From Hyaloscypha bicolor E (Eukaryota; Ascomycota; Leotiomycetes; Helotiales; Hyaloscyphaceae), in assembly GCF_002865645.1 (NCBI RefSeq), contig NW_020194525.1, positions 62,001-126,000 on the forward strand: a stretch of DNA of 64,000 bases, in the 5' to 3' direction. The notes under the pieces were generated by a model. That model was not told the DNA's origin, searched no databases, and worked only from the letters and a program-made list of their open reading frames with translations. Each line of letters begins with the position of its first letter. Positions within the stretch are counted from its first letter, which is position 1. The translations under genes were made by a program, and so were the position numbers. This document shows positions 21,028 through 32,085 of this stretch, piece by piece.

Positions 21028-23353
21028 ATGGAAACAAATTCGGCGCTGGGAGGCCCAGGCAAGCTTCCAGTAAATGGCTGGACAAGGAGAGATAGGCCCT
21101 GCGATGCATGCAGGAGACGCAAGAGCAGGTGCATTATTCCTCAAGATGCAGAGATATGTATTATGTGTCAGTCGAGGTCGGAGGAGTGCACATTTATTCA
21201 AAATCCTCAGCGGCGAAAACGTAGGAGAGCAGAGGATGAGAATAGCCCCGACGCCACGAGACCAAGGTACGGCTCGGACGATGATCGACGGCTGCATGGC
21301 ATATTGGAACTAACTGCTGCCTTAGATCTCCAGATTCCGAAAGAAGTAAGGTGATCAGCCTTTTCGAAGAGCATTGACTGACTCCTGTTCAGATATCCAA
21401 GCAAAACCTCCCATCAATGATTACACTTCCCTTCCTGGTCCCTCCCTCCTGAAGCAAACTCTCGGCCTCCAGAACCGGCAACATGGCCAATACTTAGGCC
21501 AGACTTCCGAATACGACGTCCGTCTCATCAATCTCTCACCATTCAACGGCCGTGGGGAGTATGTCAGCACTCCTGGGACGCTACGCCGTGTTAGTCACCA
21601 CAATCACTTTCTCATGAAGTCAGAAAGTCAGGCCGAAGTTGACGACGAATTGTCCAATCTTGACTTGGTAGAAAGTATCATTCAACCCCATGGCCGAGCC
21701 CTTGTCGATCTCTACTTCCGGATCATTCATCCCAGCTTTCCCATCATGAACAAGAAAGTATTCCTCGAGAAGTATGAGCGCACATACCGAGAATTTACGC
21801 CTCCAATATTAGCCGCAGTCTATATATTGGCCTTGAACTGGTGGTCGTACACGCCCGAATTGGTCAACCTGCCTAAGCCTGATATCCAAAAACTGGAGAA
21901 ACTCGTACCCCAGATGATGAGCGACGTCTTGAATCGGCCGAAGCTCTCGACAGTCCAAGCAGGCTTGCTGCTACTGCAGCGACCTGATGGCGACTCTTGG
22001 GCTCTGACGGGACAACTGGTAGCGGTGGCGCAAAACCTTGGTCTGCACTTGGATTGCTCCAATTGGAAAATACCTGAATGGGAGCGGAGTCTGAGGAAGC
22101 GTCTAGCATGGGGTTTGTTCATGCAAGATAAGTGGGGTGCTTTGATACACGGAAGGCCCTCGCTAATTTATCTCGACAACTGGTCTGTCAAACCTGTAGA
22201 GGCGAGAGATTTCCCGGAATCTTCCGAGGACGATGACGAGGAAGAAGGAAGCTCTGATATCGAGACGGGTCATCTGACGTTTATCAACATGATTTCCTTG
22301 ACTGAGATCTTGACTGACATTCTGGATACATTTTTCACACTGCGAGCCACGGCAAATCTGAGCAATGAACGACAGAATGCTATGACGATCACGCTTGAGA
22401 AGGCAAAACCGATTCAGCTGAGGCTCAAAGATTGGCATGCGAGGTTGCCACAATGCTTGGCCATTGGCGAGACGCGGGCGAGGAAGCTTTCCCCAACTGG
22501 TAGGTTATTCCAAGGCACCATTAGCAACTGACATCTTAATTTACCTCCAGGGTCACTCCACCTCTCCTACTTTGCAGCTGAAGTTACTCTTCATCGTGCA
22601 ATAATTCGATTTGACATTCCAAGCCTGGATAACCATCTGCGGTCGATTACTCGTGGAGCAGCTAGAATGCGGTTTACTTCAGCCATCGAAATGGTAAACA
22701 CACTTGAACCTGCACACCTACAATGTTTCTGGTATTTCTCTTCCAAAGTCAACCTCGCCATCATTGCAACATTTGGGAGTCTGTTATGGGCCACCAGCGA
22801 CAACTCCGAAGAGGCCGAGTTCTACAAGTCGCAGCTGGCAGAGTACAGGTGGGCCTTGAGAGTGAGCAGCAAGGCTGCAGAATTCATGAAATTCACAGTT
22901 GGGATGCTGGATGCTAGTCCTGTCTTTTTGAAAAACAGTGCGTCAAAATCATCCAAAACTACTACACCGGCGGTGCTTCCAACCCAGGAGGATATTCAAG
23001 AGGCTCATCAAGAGCAACAAGCCTTCGAAATCCACACCAGTCAACCAATGCATGACTTCAACTCTGAAATGTACGGTGTTAGCAATGAAGTTTCTCCCAG
23101 CATCGGGACATCGACGGAAAACGCATTTGGCTACGAGATGGGCACAGAAGCAGGGGTGACTGACCACATCGACACCCGGCCAAACTGGGCAGATCTTGCA
23201 GGGAACATCAATTTTACTCCGGGCGATATTCAGGACTGGTCACTGGACCAATTATACAACTTTGAAAACTTCCAGGTCGCCGAAGACATCTTAGCGACTC
23301 GAAAGTTTATCGAAGAGTACGACGAGACTGGGAACAATTTTGCTGGGTTTTAG
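21028..23353 (+). CDS. Zn2Cys6 transcription factor with fungal-specific regulatory domain (DAL81/TamA-like)
   Basis: Nuclear regulator of 722 residues. The binuclear zinc cluster has cysteines 25, 28, 35, 44, 47 and 54 (CDACRRRKSRC then CIMC). A basic KRRR stretch follows. The fungal transcription-factor domain includes GPSLLKQTLGLQNRQH, VDLYFRIIHPSFPIMNKKVF and LFMQDKWGALIHGRPSLI, which recall DAL81/TamA-type nitrogen regulators. Exons: 21028-21266, 21326-21345 (20 nt), 21393-22499 and 22551-23353; introns 59, 47 and 51 nt. The 20-nt microexon was inferred because the two obvious halves are out of frame; GTACGG...CTAAC...TTAG and GTAAGG...CTGAC...CAG restore one frame. The C-terminus is acidic and Asn/Gln-rich, like an activation region. 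Confidence 0.8.
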
Positions 23354-23496
23354 GTACATAAATATACACAGGCAAGCTCTAAAGATGGAGCCGCCATCGG
23401 GTAGACTTGGTCCTCACGTAGAGAGCGCTACCATGGGTTAGACAAATTACCAGCCCCCAACTACCGAATACAATGTGCATCCTGCTCCTGGAACAT

Positions 23497-24291
23497 TTAT
23501 GATGGCCATCGATCCAGTGGTGGCTTGGTAGCCCTCAAACAGCTCATCTGAGTCGAGTATGAGCCACTATCTGCTGGAAACTGGAGGAGCAAGATGGGCC
23601 AGATCCAAGCCGCTGCGGTTTCGTAATAGGTGGTGTTGGCAGGAACATGTGGAGAATCCTCGAAATCGAACAACGCATTGCCCTCTGTTTCATTCGCTTG
23701 AACGAAATCTGTACATTTTAGTCTATACCCAGGTTCTTAGATGGGATGCAAGACACGTACTGTGTGATATCGTGGCTACCATGAACAAACCTTGACAAGA
23801 AGGCGGTATGGATGGAATTATCATGTCACCACACACGCTGATTGAGGCATTATGATTGGGTGCCGAAGCTCTGGCCTGCGAAATGGCACGAATCCAATCA
23901 TCCTCACACTGCTGACCGAATGTGGCAAGGCAGTCACCGTCATCCTTCCATCCCCTAACAATTGCATTCCGCGCGTCCCAGCTTGAGTTCGCAACAAAGG
24001 CGCCGTGCGAGTTGAAAGAGGTCATACCGTCACAGAGCTGGAGACTGGCTGCCCATCCGCATCGCCCGTTCCAGATACTTCAGTGATGTTGATTGCTGCT
24101 GTCCACACCTCCGGCTCGACCCCATCCGACGGCTTGTTTGTCATATTCACCCCAGTTAAAGAGACAGAACGTGTTGCGTTAGGGTGGAGGGCAGCGGCCT
24201 TGTATAGGGCTAGATCATCGTAGGAGTTCTGGGCGACGGCCCGTTGGAGGAGGAATGGCCGAAGAAGCGAAAGAAAACCAATGTACTTCAC
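23497..24291 (-). pseudogene. Secreted N-glycosylated protein gene with lost start and frameshift
   Basis: The frame begins KYIGFLSLLRPFLLQRAVAQ, a clear signal peptide, but the codon at the expected start is GTG (24289-24291) and no ATG is in frame nearby. The mature part has several N-glycosylation sites (NATR, NMTN, NITE, NSSW, NASI) and CLATFGQQCEDDWIRA. At about 24020-24026 the frame shifts by one: SSSVTV runs into TGA while SFNSHGAFV continues in the next frame. An 80-nt intron (23709-23788, GTTTGT...CAG) joins PPSCQ to DFVQANETEGNALFDF and the end at 23497. With one base less it would code about 237 residues. Both lesions could be sequencing errors, but two in one gene favour a pseudogene. 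Family unknown to me. Confidence 0.55.
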
Positions 24292-25093
24292 AGTTTCAAT
24301 GAGTCGAGGAAGGATGGGCAGAGAACCATGTGAAGAGATGCGAGAATGAAGGGAGGTATTATGGGAAGAAGTCGGAGGATATACTTATAGAGGCGAATGT
24401 TTTGATGATAATTGATAAATAAAATGTCTGACTTGACAAAACTTGGCAGTGCAACAAACTAGCTCGCTGAGCAATAAAATGGGGATCTGACGGGTGCTGT
24501 GACGGTATGGAATGCAACTTCATATATTTAGGTCATAAATCAAGTTTAGTGTGTAAGATCGGGAGCATTTGTTATTGCTCTACAAAGAAAAGGGCGCGAA
24601 GCTGAAAATAGAAGACAGAGCGAAAAAGCATGCCGTATAAACGCTCAGCATGGTGGCGCCAAGTAGTCCTCGACATGATACGATCACCCGAATCGAAGTC
24701 ATGAACGTGTATTCATCACGTGACCGTAGCTGATAATGCCTCCATTCATCACCGCATTTGCTTGAAACCCAAAACTAGCGGGACCAACCATTGAAAGGGA
24801 ATACGAGAATCCACTCCACTTGGGCGTACAGGCGCGCTGTGAAGATGCGTGAACACATACAAGATGAATAGAATAGACATGATCGACTAAAATGGGTATT
24901 GTAGTAACAGACATTACTCAACGGCTACAATCTCTCATACTCTAGATGCGCCCCTCATCCGAGCAGATCAGTCATGTTACCAAAAAGCTGGTCCCATTCC
25001 GGGTGCTAGCAGGGGATGGAGTGGAATGACGAGCAGCGGGGGTGTGCACAACGGTTTGATTGTCAAGGTCACAAGCGGGCGTGAAATCCCGGC
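24292..25093. other. Intergenic, no gene seen
   Basis: AT-rich and then mixed sequence between the secreted-protein relic and the end of the RecQ gene. A 71-codon minus frame near 24699-24914 has no resemblance to a known protein. Confidence 0.45.
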
Positions 25094-27493
25094 TCATTCG
25101 GGATTTTTGGTACATTCCCGAGTGAAAGCGCGAAGAAGACCCTAAAATTCCGATCGGTCAGACGCATGATTTGGAACGGGCCGACAAACTTACCATAAAG
25201 CTATGATCTGCCATTGAGCCAAAGATTGGATGATTGGAAAGCTTCATCTTAGTCCCCCTCGGACTTGCTATACCAAAGGCGATCCGAGCCAGGAACCTCG
25301 CGTCGTCTCGATCAGGAATGTGTTCAAGTACAGCCTTGAATGCAGGAAAGTTGAATTTGACCGGCGGTGGAACCTGCTGGACGATAGCAGTCTTTGTCAT
25401 GCACCATGTACAGCGGCCACATTCTGTCTTGCCATGTGGCAGATTGTCCCCAAAATGTTGCGCAAGGGCTCGGGAAAAGCACGCCTTGTCAGTGATGAGC
25501 TGAAGCATTTGGTTGGTTCGGTTTAATGCTTCCTGTTCCCGTTTTTCCATCAATTCATAAATTTGGTCCACATACTTCTCGATTGCAGGGCCCGTTCGGG
25601 GTAAAGGCTGAGTGATCTTGTAGACATTCTGCACACCTCCAGTTTTCAGCTCGATAACCCCGCCCTCATCCAAGTCATTGAGTTTTCGAATGATGTCCGT
25701 CCGAGGCAGTTTGGAAATCATTAGTGAATCCACGTCAATGTTGTACCAGGTCTTTGCCTTTTTACCATACTTCTTGATTGCCGCGGCTGCTGGAGACTTG
25801 TCTGCCTCAAGTACCGAGTCATAACGAGAGCTGACCTTGTAGGTATACTTTGTATATACTGGTGTGGTTGCTCGAATGAGGTTGTGCGTGAGCTCGAGCT
25901 GGGCATATGTGTTTTTCAGGGTCGTTAATCGGATATCGAAATCTCTTGCTTGATCGTAGTGATTAGTTCTGATTTCGCCTCCTACGGGGAGGGAGACATT
26001 GGTAGAGTGGAAGATATCTTGCAAAAGACTACGGAGCGATTCACGAGAAGGAAGATCGCCTCGTGCGAACATCTCTCGCAGGTGAAGATCTTCCCCGCAA
26101 ACGTAAAAGACGCATTTGCTTAGCTTGCCATCTCTTCCTGCCCTGCCAATTTCCTGACTATAAGATTCCAAGCTACTTGGAATGTTGAAGTGGACAACAT
26201 TTCGTATGGATGACTTGTCGATACCTGGATAGTTTTGAAGTCAGCACTGATTGATTAGAAGAACGAGAAAACATTCCGTAACAGTAAGTTTGGAGAGAGA
26301 GGGGTGATTGCGTGGGGGGGTAGGGAAACACGGAAATATGCATACCCATCCCGAATGCAATGGTCGCTACAATCACCAATTCTTCCTCTCTCATGAACTC
26401 GTCCTGCAACTGGGTCTTGGTTCCAGTTTCCATTCCGGCATGAAATGATCTCGCCTTGAATCCCTTTCTGCGCAGTTCCGCAGCAAGCTCTTCAGTTTGC
26501 TTCTGTAATGTGACATAGACGATGGTCGCTCCTTTGTTGTTCTTCAAGAAGTTGAAAAGAGAAGGGTACAACTCTTGCTTGGTCTTCCCGGATTCAGCGA
26601 GTAGTTGGAGATTCGGTCGGTATGTGGATGTGCGAAACAGGCCCTCGGTCTCGTCGATGTCGAATGCTTTGCAGATATCCCGAGCAACTCGTGGAGTGGC
26701 CGTCGCTGTGAGGCAGATTACGCGTTCGGCATTGATTTCTCGGGCAAATCGAGCAATTTCTGTGGAGTATTAGCAGGAAGCTTGTAAGGGACGGATCGGG
26801 CAGCTGACTGAGATAATCTGGACGGAAAGAATGGCCCCACTCAGAGATGCAATGTGCCTCGTCAACAGCAAGAAGTCTGATTCCTCCTCGAACATACTTC
26901 ATTTGCTCAACAAATCCCTCGTTATTCAGCCTTTCAGGCGCACAGTAGAGGATTTTGAGTTCTCCATTTCGTAACATCTCGCATGTATGCAGGTATTCTT
27001 CTCGAGATTTCGATGAATCAAATGTAGCGGCTTTGACTCCTCGCCTCACAAGAGCATCAACTTGGTCCTTCATCAAAGCTATGAGTGGCGAGACGACCAG
27101 AGTAATTCCACTCTCGCCTTGACCACGAGACCCTTCATCGACGTCGGAAAAAACCAAGGCTGGAATTTGGTAGCAGAGACTCTTTCCTCCGCCAGTTGGA
27201 AAGACAACTGTGGCGCCATCACCTCCTAGTATCCTCGATATGACTTGCTTCTGTTTCAATTGGAAGTCTTTGAAACCAAATGTTTGTGTGAGTGCCGCCT
27301 CTGCGCATGGGAAATCGAGCGTGGGTCTTTTGGGTGGAGGGCCATTGTCTTCGGCAGACTTCCTCTTTGTGCCGTGAGGGCCGATGGCATCCGCGAGTGC
27401 AATGAGGTCTGCATCGTCGATGTCGTCTGCGAGAGCGAGGAGCTCTGCGTCGTCGTCGGAATCAAGGCCAAATTCGTCATTCTCAGGATCCAT
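25094..27493 (-). CDS. RecQ-family ATP-dependent DNA helicase
   Basis: 3'-5' DNA helicase for genome maintenance, 725 residues. Exons: 26809-27493, 26346-26759, 25194-26224 and 25094-25141; introns 49, 121 and 52 nt. The ATG is at 27493; the frame is open above it only through GTG. The acidic N-terminus (ALADD/ALADAIG) is followed by Walker A FPTGGGKSLCYQIPAL (98-113), VVSPLIALMKDQV, DEAHCISEWGHSFRPDYL (211-228), LTATATP, and VATIAFGMGIDKSS with YSQEIGRAGRDGK. The zinc-binding cysteines and an RQC-like region follow (CVFYVC, CGRCTWC). The last 16 codons are in a separate short exon (GLLRAFTREC), consistent with fungal homologues. No HRDC domain, so it is closer to the short RecQ type than to Sgs1. 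Confidence 0.9.
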
Positions 27494-28392
27494 GGGCGGG
27501 AGCACGTTGAAGCAGAGATCGCGCCGAATTTAGGTCCTGCAAGCTATCAGGTCAGTTCCGTAGATCTTTTCGATCTATCGCCTCTGCTTGGTCATGCATC
27601 AATTGAGCAAAAGCAACACGATGGTTGTAGGTGGTGATGGGCAGAAGTTCAGATGTCGTGGAAATAAACTCGCGTTCTGAAGACGCGAAAACAGTGTCGA
27701 TTTTAGTTCTAGCGCGTGATCATGTGCAGAAGTTGAATCCCTTTTCTGCCCCCTCTCTCCTCGCCTTTCTCTTTCTTTCTTGATCATACATCGCCGAGAA
27801 CACTTTGCACAAACTTTGGTACCGACGGGAAGTATCACGATCTCAGATCCGACCATTCAATCCCCAGGGATCGATACAGATGTGTCCCTAAGTAGGGCTG
27901 AAAGTCCATCCTTAATTGCCCAATTCTTGCCCGTACTCAGGACTCTGAAACGAACATCCTACACCGATATCAGTGGCAATAATGACCATTTTGCTCCATT
28001 CCAATTAGTAAAACGCCCTGCCATAAAAGACGATGCCGGCAGTCATTCTATACTCGCAGTCAGACCTAATTTCTAACGAGCCCCGCCGGCGACTACGGAC
28101 GAGGGGCTTTCATAATATAATTCCCGTTCATCCACTCTCTTTTCATCCAAAGATGGTTTCCAATCAAATTAGATCCGGATTATGTCCCGGCAAGCTCCAT
28201 ATATTGTTTTGATGAACTATGTTGATCCTTGAATTTATACGTAGTAGTTCGTTTCGCTCACGGGACACGGGTGAAGTCTTCCTCATGGATCCAACCCCGC
28301 GATTGGGTTTAGATAAGAGCCCACTCCGGACCCTACATCGATGCAGGAACAGAACATTTGTCTGCAGGAACAGTCGTTTCAATCACATCATC
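27494..28392. other. Intergenic, no gene seen
   Basis: Upstream region of RecQ and of the SnoaL-like relic. Short frames only. Confidence 0.45.
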
Positions 28393-28593
28393 ATGAAGCT
28401 CAATATCTTCCTGCCTCGCATTTCTGTAGCTTCGGCTGCGAGCTATTGCCCCTCTCGCCCCGCACCCTCCGCCGAACAAATCTCCATCTTTAACGAATTT
28501 CGTTCAAAAATTCTACTACGCCAAGAAACATCAAGGCCGCATTTGTGGACTATTTTAGCCCAAGCTGGATCGAGCACCGTCGAGCGTGCCCTC
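28393..28593 (+). pseudogene. N-terminal fragment of a secreted SnoaL-like protein
   Basis: From an ATG at 28393: KLNIFLPRISVASAASYCPS, a signal peptide with an Ala cleavage region, then AEQISIFNEF. Two one-base shifts later come VQKFYYAKK and NIKAAFVDYFSPSWIEH, the start of the SnoaL/NTF2-like fold of secreted fungal proteins. The relic stops where the repeated sequence at 28607 begins. Shifts and truncation make it non-functional. Family call from the FVxKFYY and AFVDYFSPSYIEHDP-type pattern. Confidence 0.48.
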
Positions 28594-28606
28594 CTTAGGC
28601 GAGGAC

Positions 28607-28713
28607 AAGCTGTATATATATTGCTCCGTACACACCATCGATTGATCAACATCCTCTCCGCAGGGAATCGAACCCAGATTGAAAAGCTGTACATATATTG
28701 CTCCGTGCACACC
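28607..28713. repeat. 30-bp direct repeat flanking a tRNA-like T-arm
   Basis: Two 30-bp copies at 28607-28636 and 28684-28713 differ at two positions, both transitions. Between them, on the minus strand, GGGTTCGATTCCC resembles a tRNA B box/T arm. No matching acceptor or anticodon arms can be built, so it is a tRNA-derived fragment at best. Confidence 0.4.
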
Positions 28714-29647
28714 TGCTCTCTCAATACAACATTCTCTCCTCCAATTATCTGGTTCAACCACTAATGTAGCCTTCTCCACTCTCATTTGTAATGTGTCACT
28801 TGCGGAGCTTATTAAACGCTCACTAATATATAGTCATCTACTTTTATCAGCTGATTTATGATGTATCGGAGAAATCGTGCTTGGAACCACCCCTATCGCC
28901 GAATGCTAATGGGGTTAGGAACATAGCTTTGGATACCTTTCTCTCTCCTTTTACACTTCACTCCGCTTGTACTTAGTCATTTAGGCCTTGTCAATCATTA
29001 ATATTATTGGGTTTGCTGCCTCCATATTGTTCCTATTTCAATAGGTGGATGTGAACATAATTTCAAGACTTTGAACCATCGGGAAAGGAAATAAAGAAGC
29101 CCTACATTCTCTGTTTACAATCCTCCACCACGAGTACGTGTTCCAGTTCTCACCACACAAGTTTTCTCTTGTTATTCTATATGCAGAATATTCGTGGTCT
29201 ATTATTTGTCCGTGGACAATTCTCTACTCACCGAGGATTTGTTTTTGATTTCCTCGGGTCCTCCTCACACACCTGCACAAACGGCGTGAACCCCAGATTC
29301 GGTCTATACTAATAATTCAACCGCTAACACGGCCCGGCTAGAATTAGGTTCACGTCAACGAAGCATTCGCTCAGCGGGATGCATTGAATCAGAGGCCGCT
29401 TGCTGCCACGATCGTCCTAGTGAGGGCTTTCAATTAAATAAACAATTATTACCTCAATGTTTTCGTCACACTTTTCACAATGAAGAGCACACCCCATGTA
29501 TCTTCTTACCATATTCTATATAACGCCCTCTCTATCTAAGAAGAAATATGTTACAGGTTCTATCTATTCCGGCCTTTGCCCCAATACAATATTTCTAAGG
29601 GAGTCAGTTAAAGTTGTCATTCATAACCGAACAAAGCAAAAGGTAAC
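28714..29647. other. Intergenic, no gene seen
   Basis: A CCGAGGA/TCCTCGG hairpin lies near 29240-29270. No frame with recognisable content. Confidence 0.45.
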
Positions 29648-31074
29648 TTACACTGTAACATAGCTATGAATGCTCTTGTTCTTCAAATCCTTCCTCACGT
29701 CCACTAAGAAAGACTGCACCTCTTCAGGTTGCCAACCCAACACGCGAGTAAACATCGCCATCGTGAAACCCTCAACACCGTCCTGTGCATTAACGAGCGT
29801 CCACAAACCTAAGGTTTTATGCTTCTTATCCTTGGGCCAGGGGTTACACGGCCATTTGTAAACAACATGCTGGACATTGACGAAGCCTACGCCTTGCATC
29901 CACTCCGCGTATTTGGGGGGATTATCCAAGCTTTGGCCAATGCGCTTTGAGGCTTCTAGCATGAAGTGCGTCCACTTGTGAACGGCATGGTCTGGGGTCA
30001 TGGTACCATCGTCGCAGGCGATTGGGGTCGAGGTCTCCTGCATTTCTAACCAGCCACCCGGCTTGAGATTCCTTTTTGAGGTTTAGTCAGTATAATCTGG
30101 AAGATTTGGGCATAAATACCGTAAAGCTTGCTTCATCAGTTTCTTCTCCTCGACGGCGCAGTGAAGTTGTCGGGTATGGATGAAGTCAAACCTCTCTTTG
30201 AAAACCCATGGCTCCTTGGCATCATCGACTAGGAACGTGACATTTGCGGGGAGGCTACGATAGGTAAGCTAACGCAGCAGTTGGGGATATAGACAGAATA
30301 ATCTAAAAGCTCCTAACAAGGTGGGCTGGATTGGGGAGAGGTCAGTGCCAATCACCACAGCAGATGGGTGTTCATCAGCTATTTAATGTCAGAACTCAGA
30401 ACTTGGGCAGATTTATTGTATTGATGTGCACGGACCGAACTCGATAGCCCATAGGCCAGTTCCGGTCCCGACATCAAGGACGTTCTGGGAGTCCTTTTTG
30501 ATTGGGGCCAAGAACAGCTTTCCGTCGAGGGTTAAGTTATACAAGTGATGCTGGAGATCTGCGGTACTATTAGTCATGAAATATATGGAGTGTTTTGGCT
30601 GTATACCTAGACGATTGGCCTCTGCCTGAGCGAATGTTAGTGCTCGATACTTGGAAGAGTGGCACAACTCACCTCATCGTTGGGGTAGGCGTATTCTAGG
30701 AGCGTTATTAGCGTGAGTGGGAACCAAGGGGAAAGACAGGGAGAGGCTTACGGCCATCTTTGTATGAATGGTAGGTGCGGCCATTTTCAACACGGTACTG
30801 TCTTATGCTACTTGAAACAGAAGTAGTTATGCTTTGCCTAGCGGAGTGAAGCTAATGAGCTTCAACGTCAGTATATATGGAGGGTCAATGCGTACTCATC
30901 GTCGTCGTCTCCGATTGCAGAATCGGCATCACTTTCCTGTTACCAAACCCGTTAATAAACCGCCCAATTGACTAAATTGACAGCACTCACATCCGCAACA
31001 AGATGAGTGCCTTGTGTTGGTGCCTTCTGGCCCTGCTCAGTAGCAACGGGAGAAATCGAGGCATGTTCCGCCAT
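29648..31074 (-). CDS. LaeA-like SAM-dependent methyltransferase
   Basis: Class I methyltransferase of 331 residues, of the large fungal LaeA/TAM-domain group often tied to secondary metabolism. Nine exons: 30991-31074, 30896-30936, 30752-30837, 30673-30695 (23 nt), 30607-30625 (19 nt), 30436-30558, 30318-30378, 30120-30254 and 29648-30071. All junctions have GT-AG and keep one frame. The acidic N-terminus (SDADSAIGDDDDE) leads to YRVENGRTYHSYKDGQYAYP, then NVLDVGTGTGLW (residues 110-121, SAM motif I), VVIGTDLSPIQP, FDFIHTRQLHC and LKPGGWLEMQE, the order usual in LaeA-like proteins. The 3' part is a single long exon. It neighbours a SnoaL-like relic and transposons but no synthase gene is in the window, so its substrate is unknown. 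Confidence 0.85.
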
Positions 31075-32085
31075 ATCCAGCTCAAAGTAACCGGATTAGA
31101 AGGAATTTCTAGTTGCAAAATGAACTCGATTTTTATCCCTAATCTCTGGGATATCAAGGTGCAAAGTAAAGTGGGTACAGAGTAAATGCACAATGAACAA
31201 CACGCAGGGCACGGCACTTCACGGATAATACCTGCCTCTCACCCCGGAGTTGACACCCTGGTAAGTAACCAGGAAAGATGACAGCACAGTCTGCGAGCAA
31301 TGCAAGCCGCGGCCTCGAAGGCACTCCACTGAAGCATCCTCCACGTGTCCACGAATCATTTCTCGGCGCACGATCTTGACTAGGTAACCCGCAGTACGTA
31401 GTAGGGGGGTTCAATATTTGCTTTACCCGTATGCTGGAAAGGTCCGTCTTTGGCAGCGCCGAAGGTACGACCGCCACAAAGAATTTGGCCATTTCCCGGG
31501 CATTGCAGCTCATAGGTAAGCACCACATTTTACTCTTGCCGGTGTGACGGACCGAGTACAGAACAGTTTAGACGAGAAGCTGTTTGAACCCCACGTTCCG
31601 GCCCCACACTCGTCTAACCCCCACGTTAATACTGTACAGTATTCTCAGGGTCTCAAGCTTGCTTCCCTGGGACGGAAACTTTAGAACACAGGGCATTTTA
31701 CAAAAGCCATACATCCTTGCAATGCTTAATTAAAGACTCTACAAGCAACGAAGAAACTCTCTTTAGCTAGCCTTGGAAAGAAACAAAGATTAAGGTTACT
31801 ACTGTCCAATCTGGAGAAGGGCACGCAACGGAATTATTAGTATATTTAAACATTTTCCCAGTACTAATAATAAATAAAGAAAACTAGGAGGAGACGCTTC
31901 TCTACTGAGCTCTGTTCAAAGATGGAACAGACTCAGATAAGGATTTTGACAACAGAAAACTAAGTGAAAACAGAACCAAAGAGCCAAATTTTCTGCCTTA
32001 TTTGAGAAATGCCACCAAAAGCAACTCATAAACCAAACTACAGTACCTCAGATTGAAGATCTACCTAAGGTGCTCTAGAAGCCTA
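31075..32085. other. Intergenic with remnants, left flank of a hAT element
   Basis: A 124-codon minus frame at 31154-31528 has no known domain and is not called. At about 31915-32030 a plus-strand stretch reads FKDGTDSDKDFDNRKLSENR, possibly a decayed gene into which the hAT element inserted (right flank from 35242: KKKSGTALELE). Confidence 0.35.

Noticed and set aside
28630..28690. tRNA gene on the minus strand
   Set aside because: Good T-arm core (GGGTTCGATTCCC) but no pairing acceptor 5' strand within tRNA distance; recorded only as a tRNA-like fragment.
31154..31528. 124-codon minus-strand frame upstream of the methyltransferase
   Set aside because: No similarity to a known family, and it lies in decayed sequence next to a transposon.
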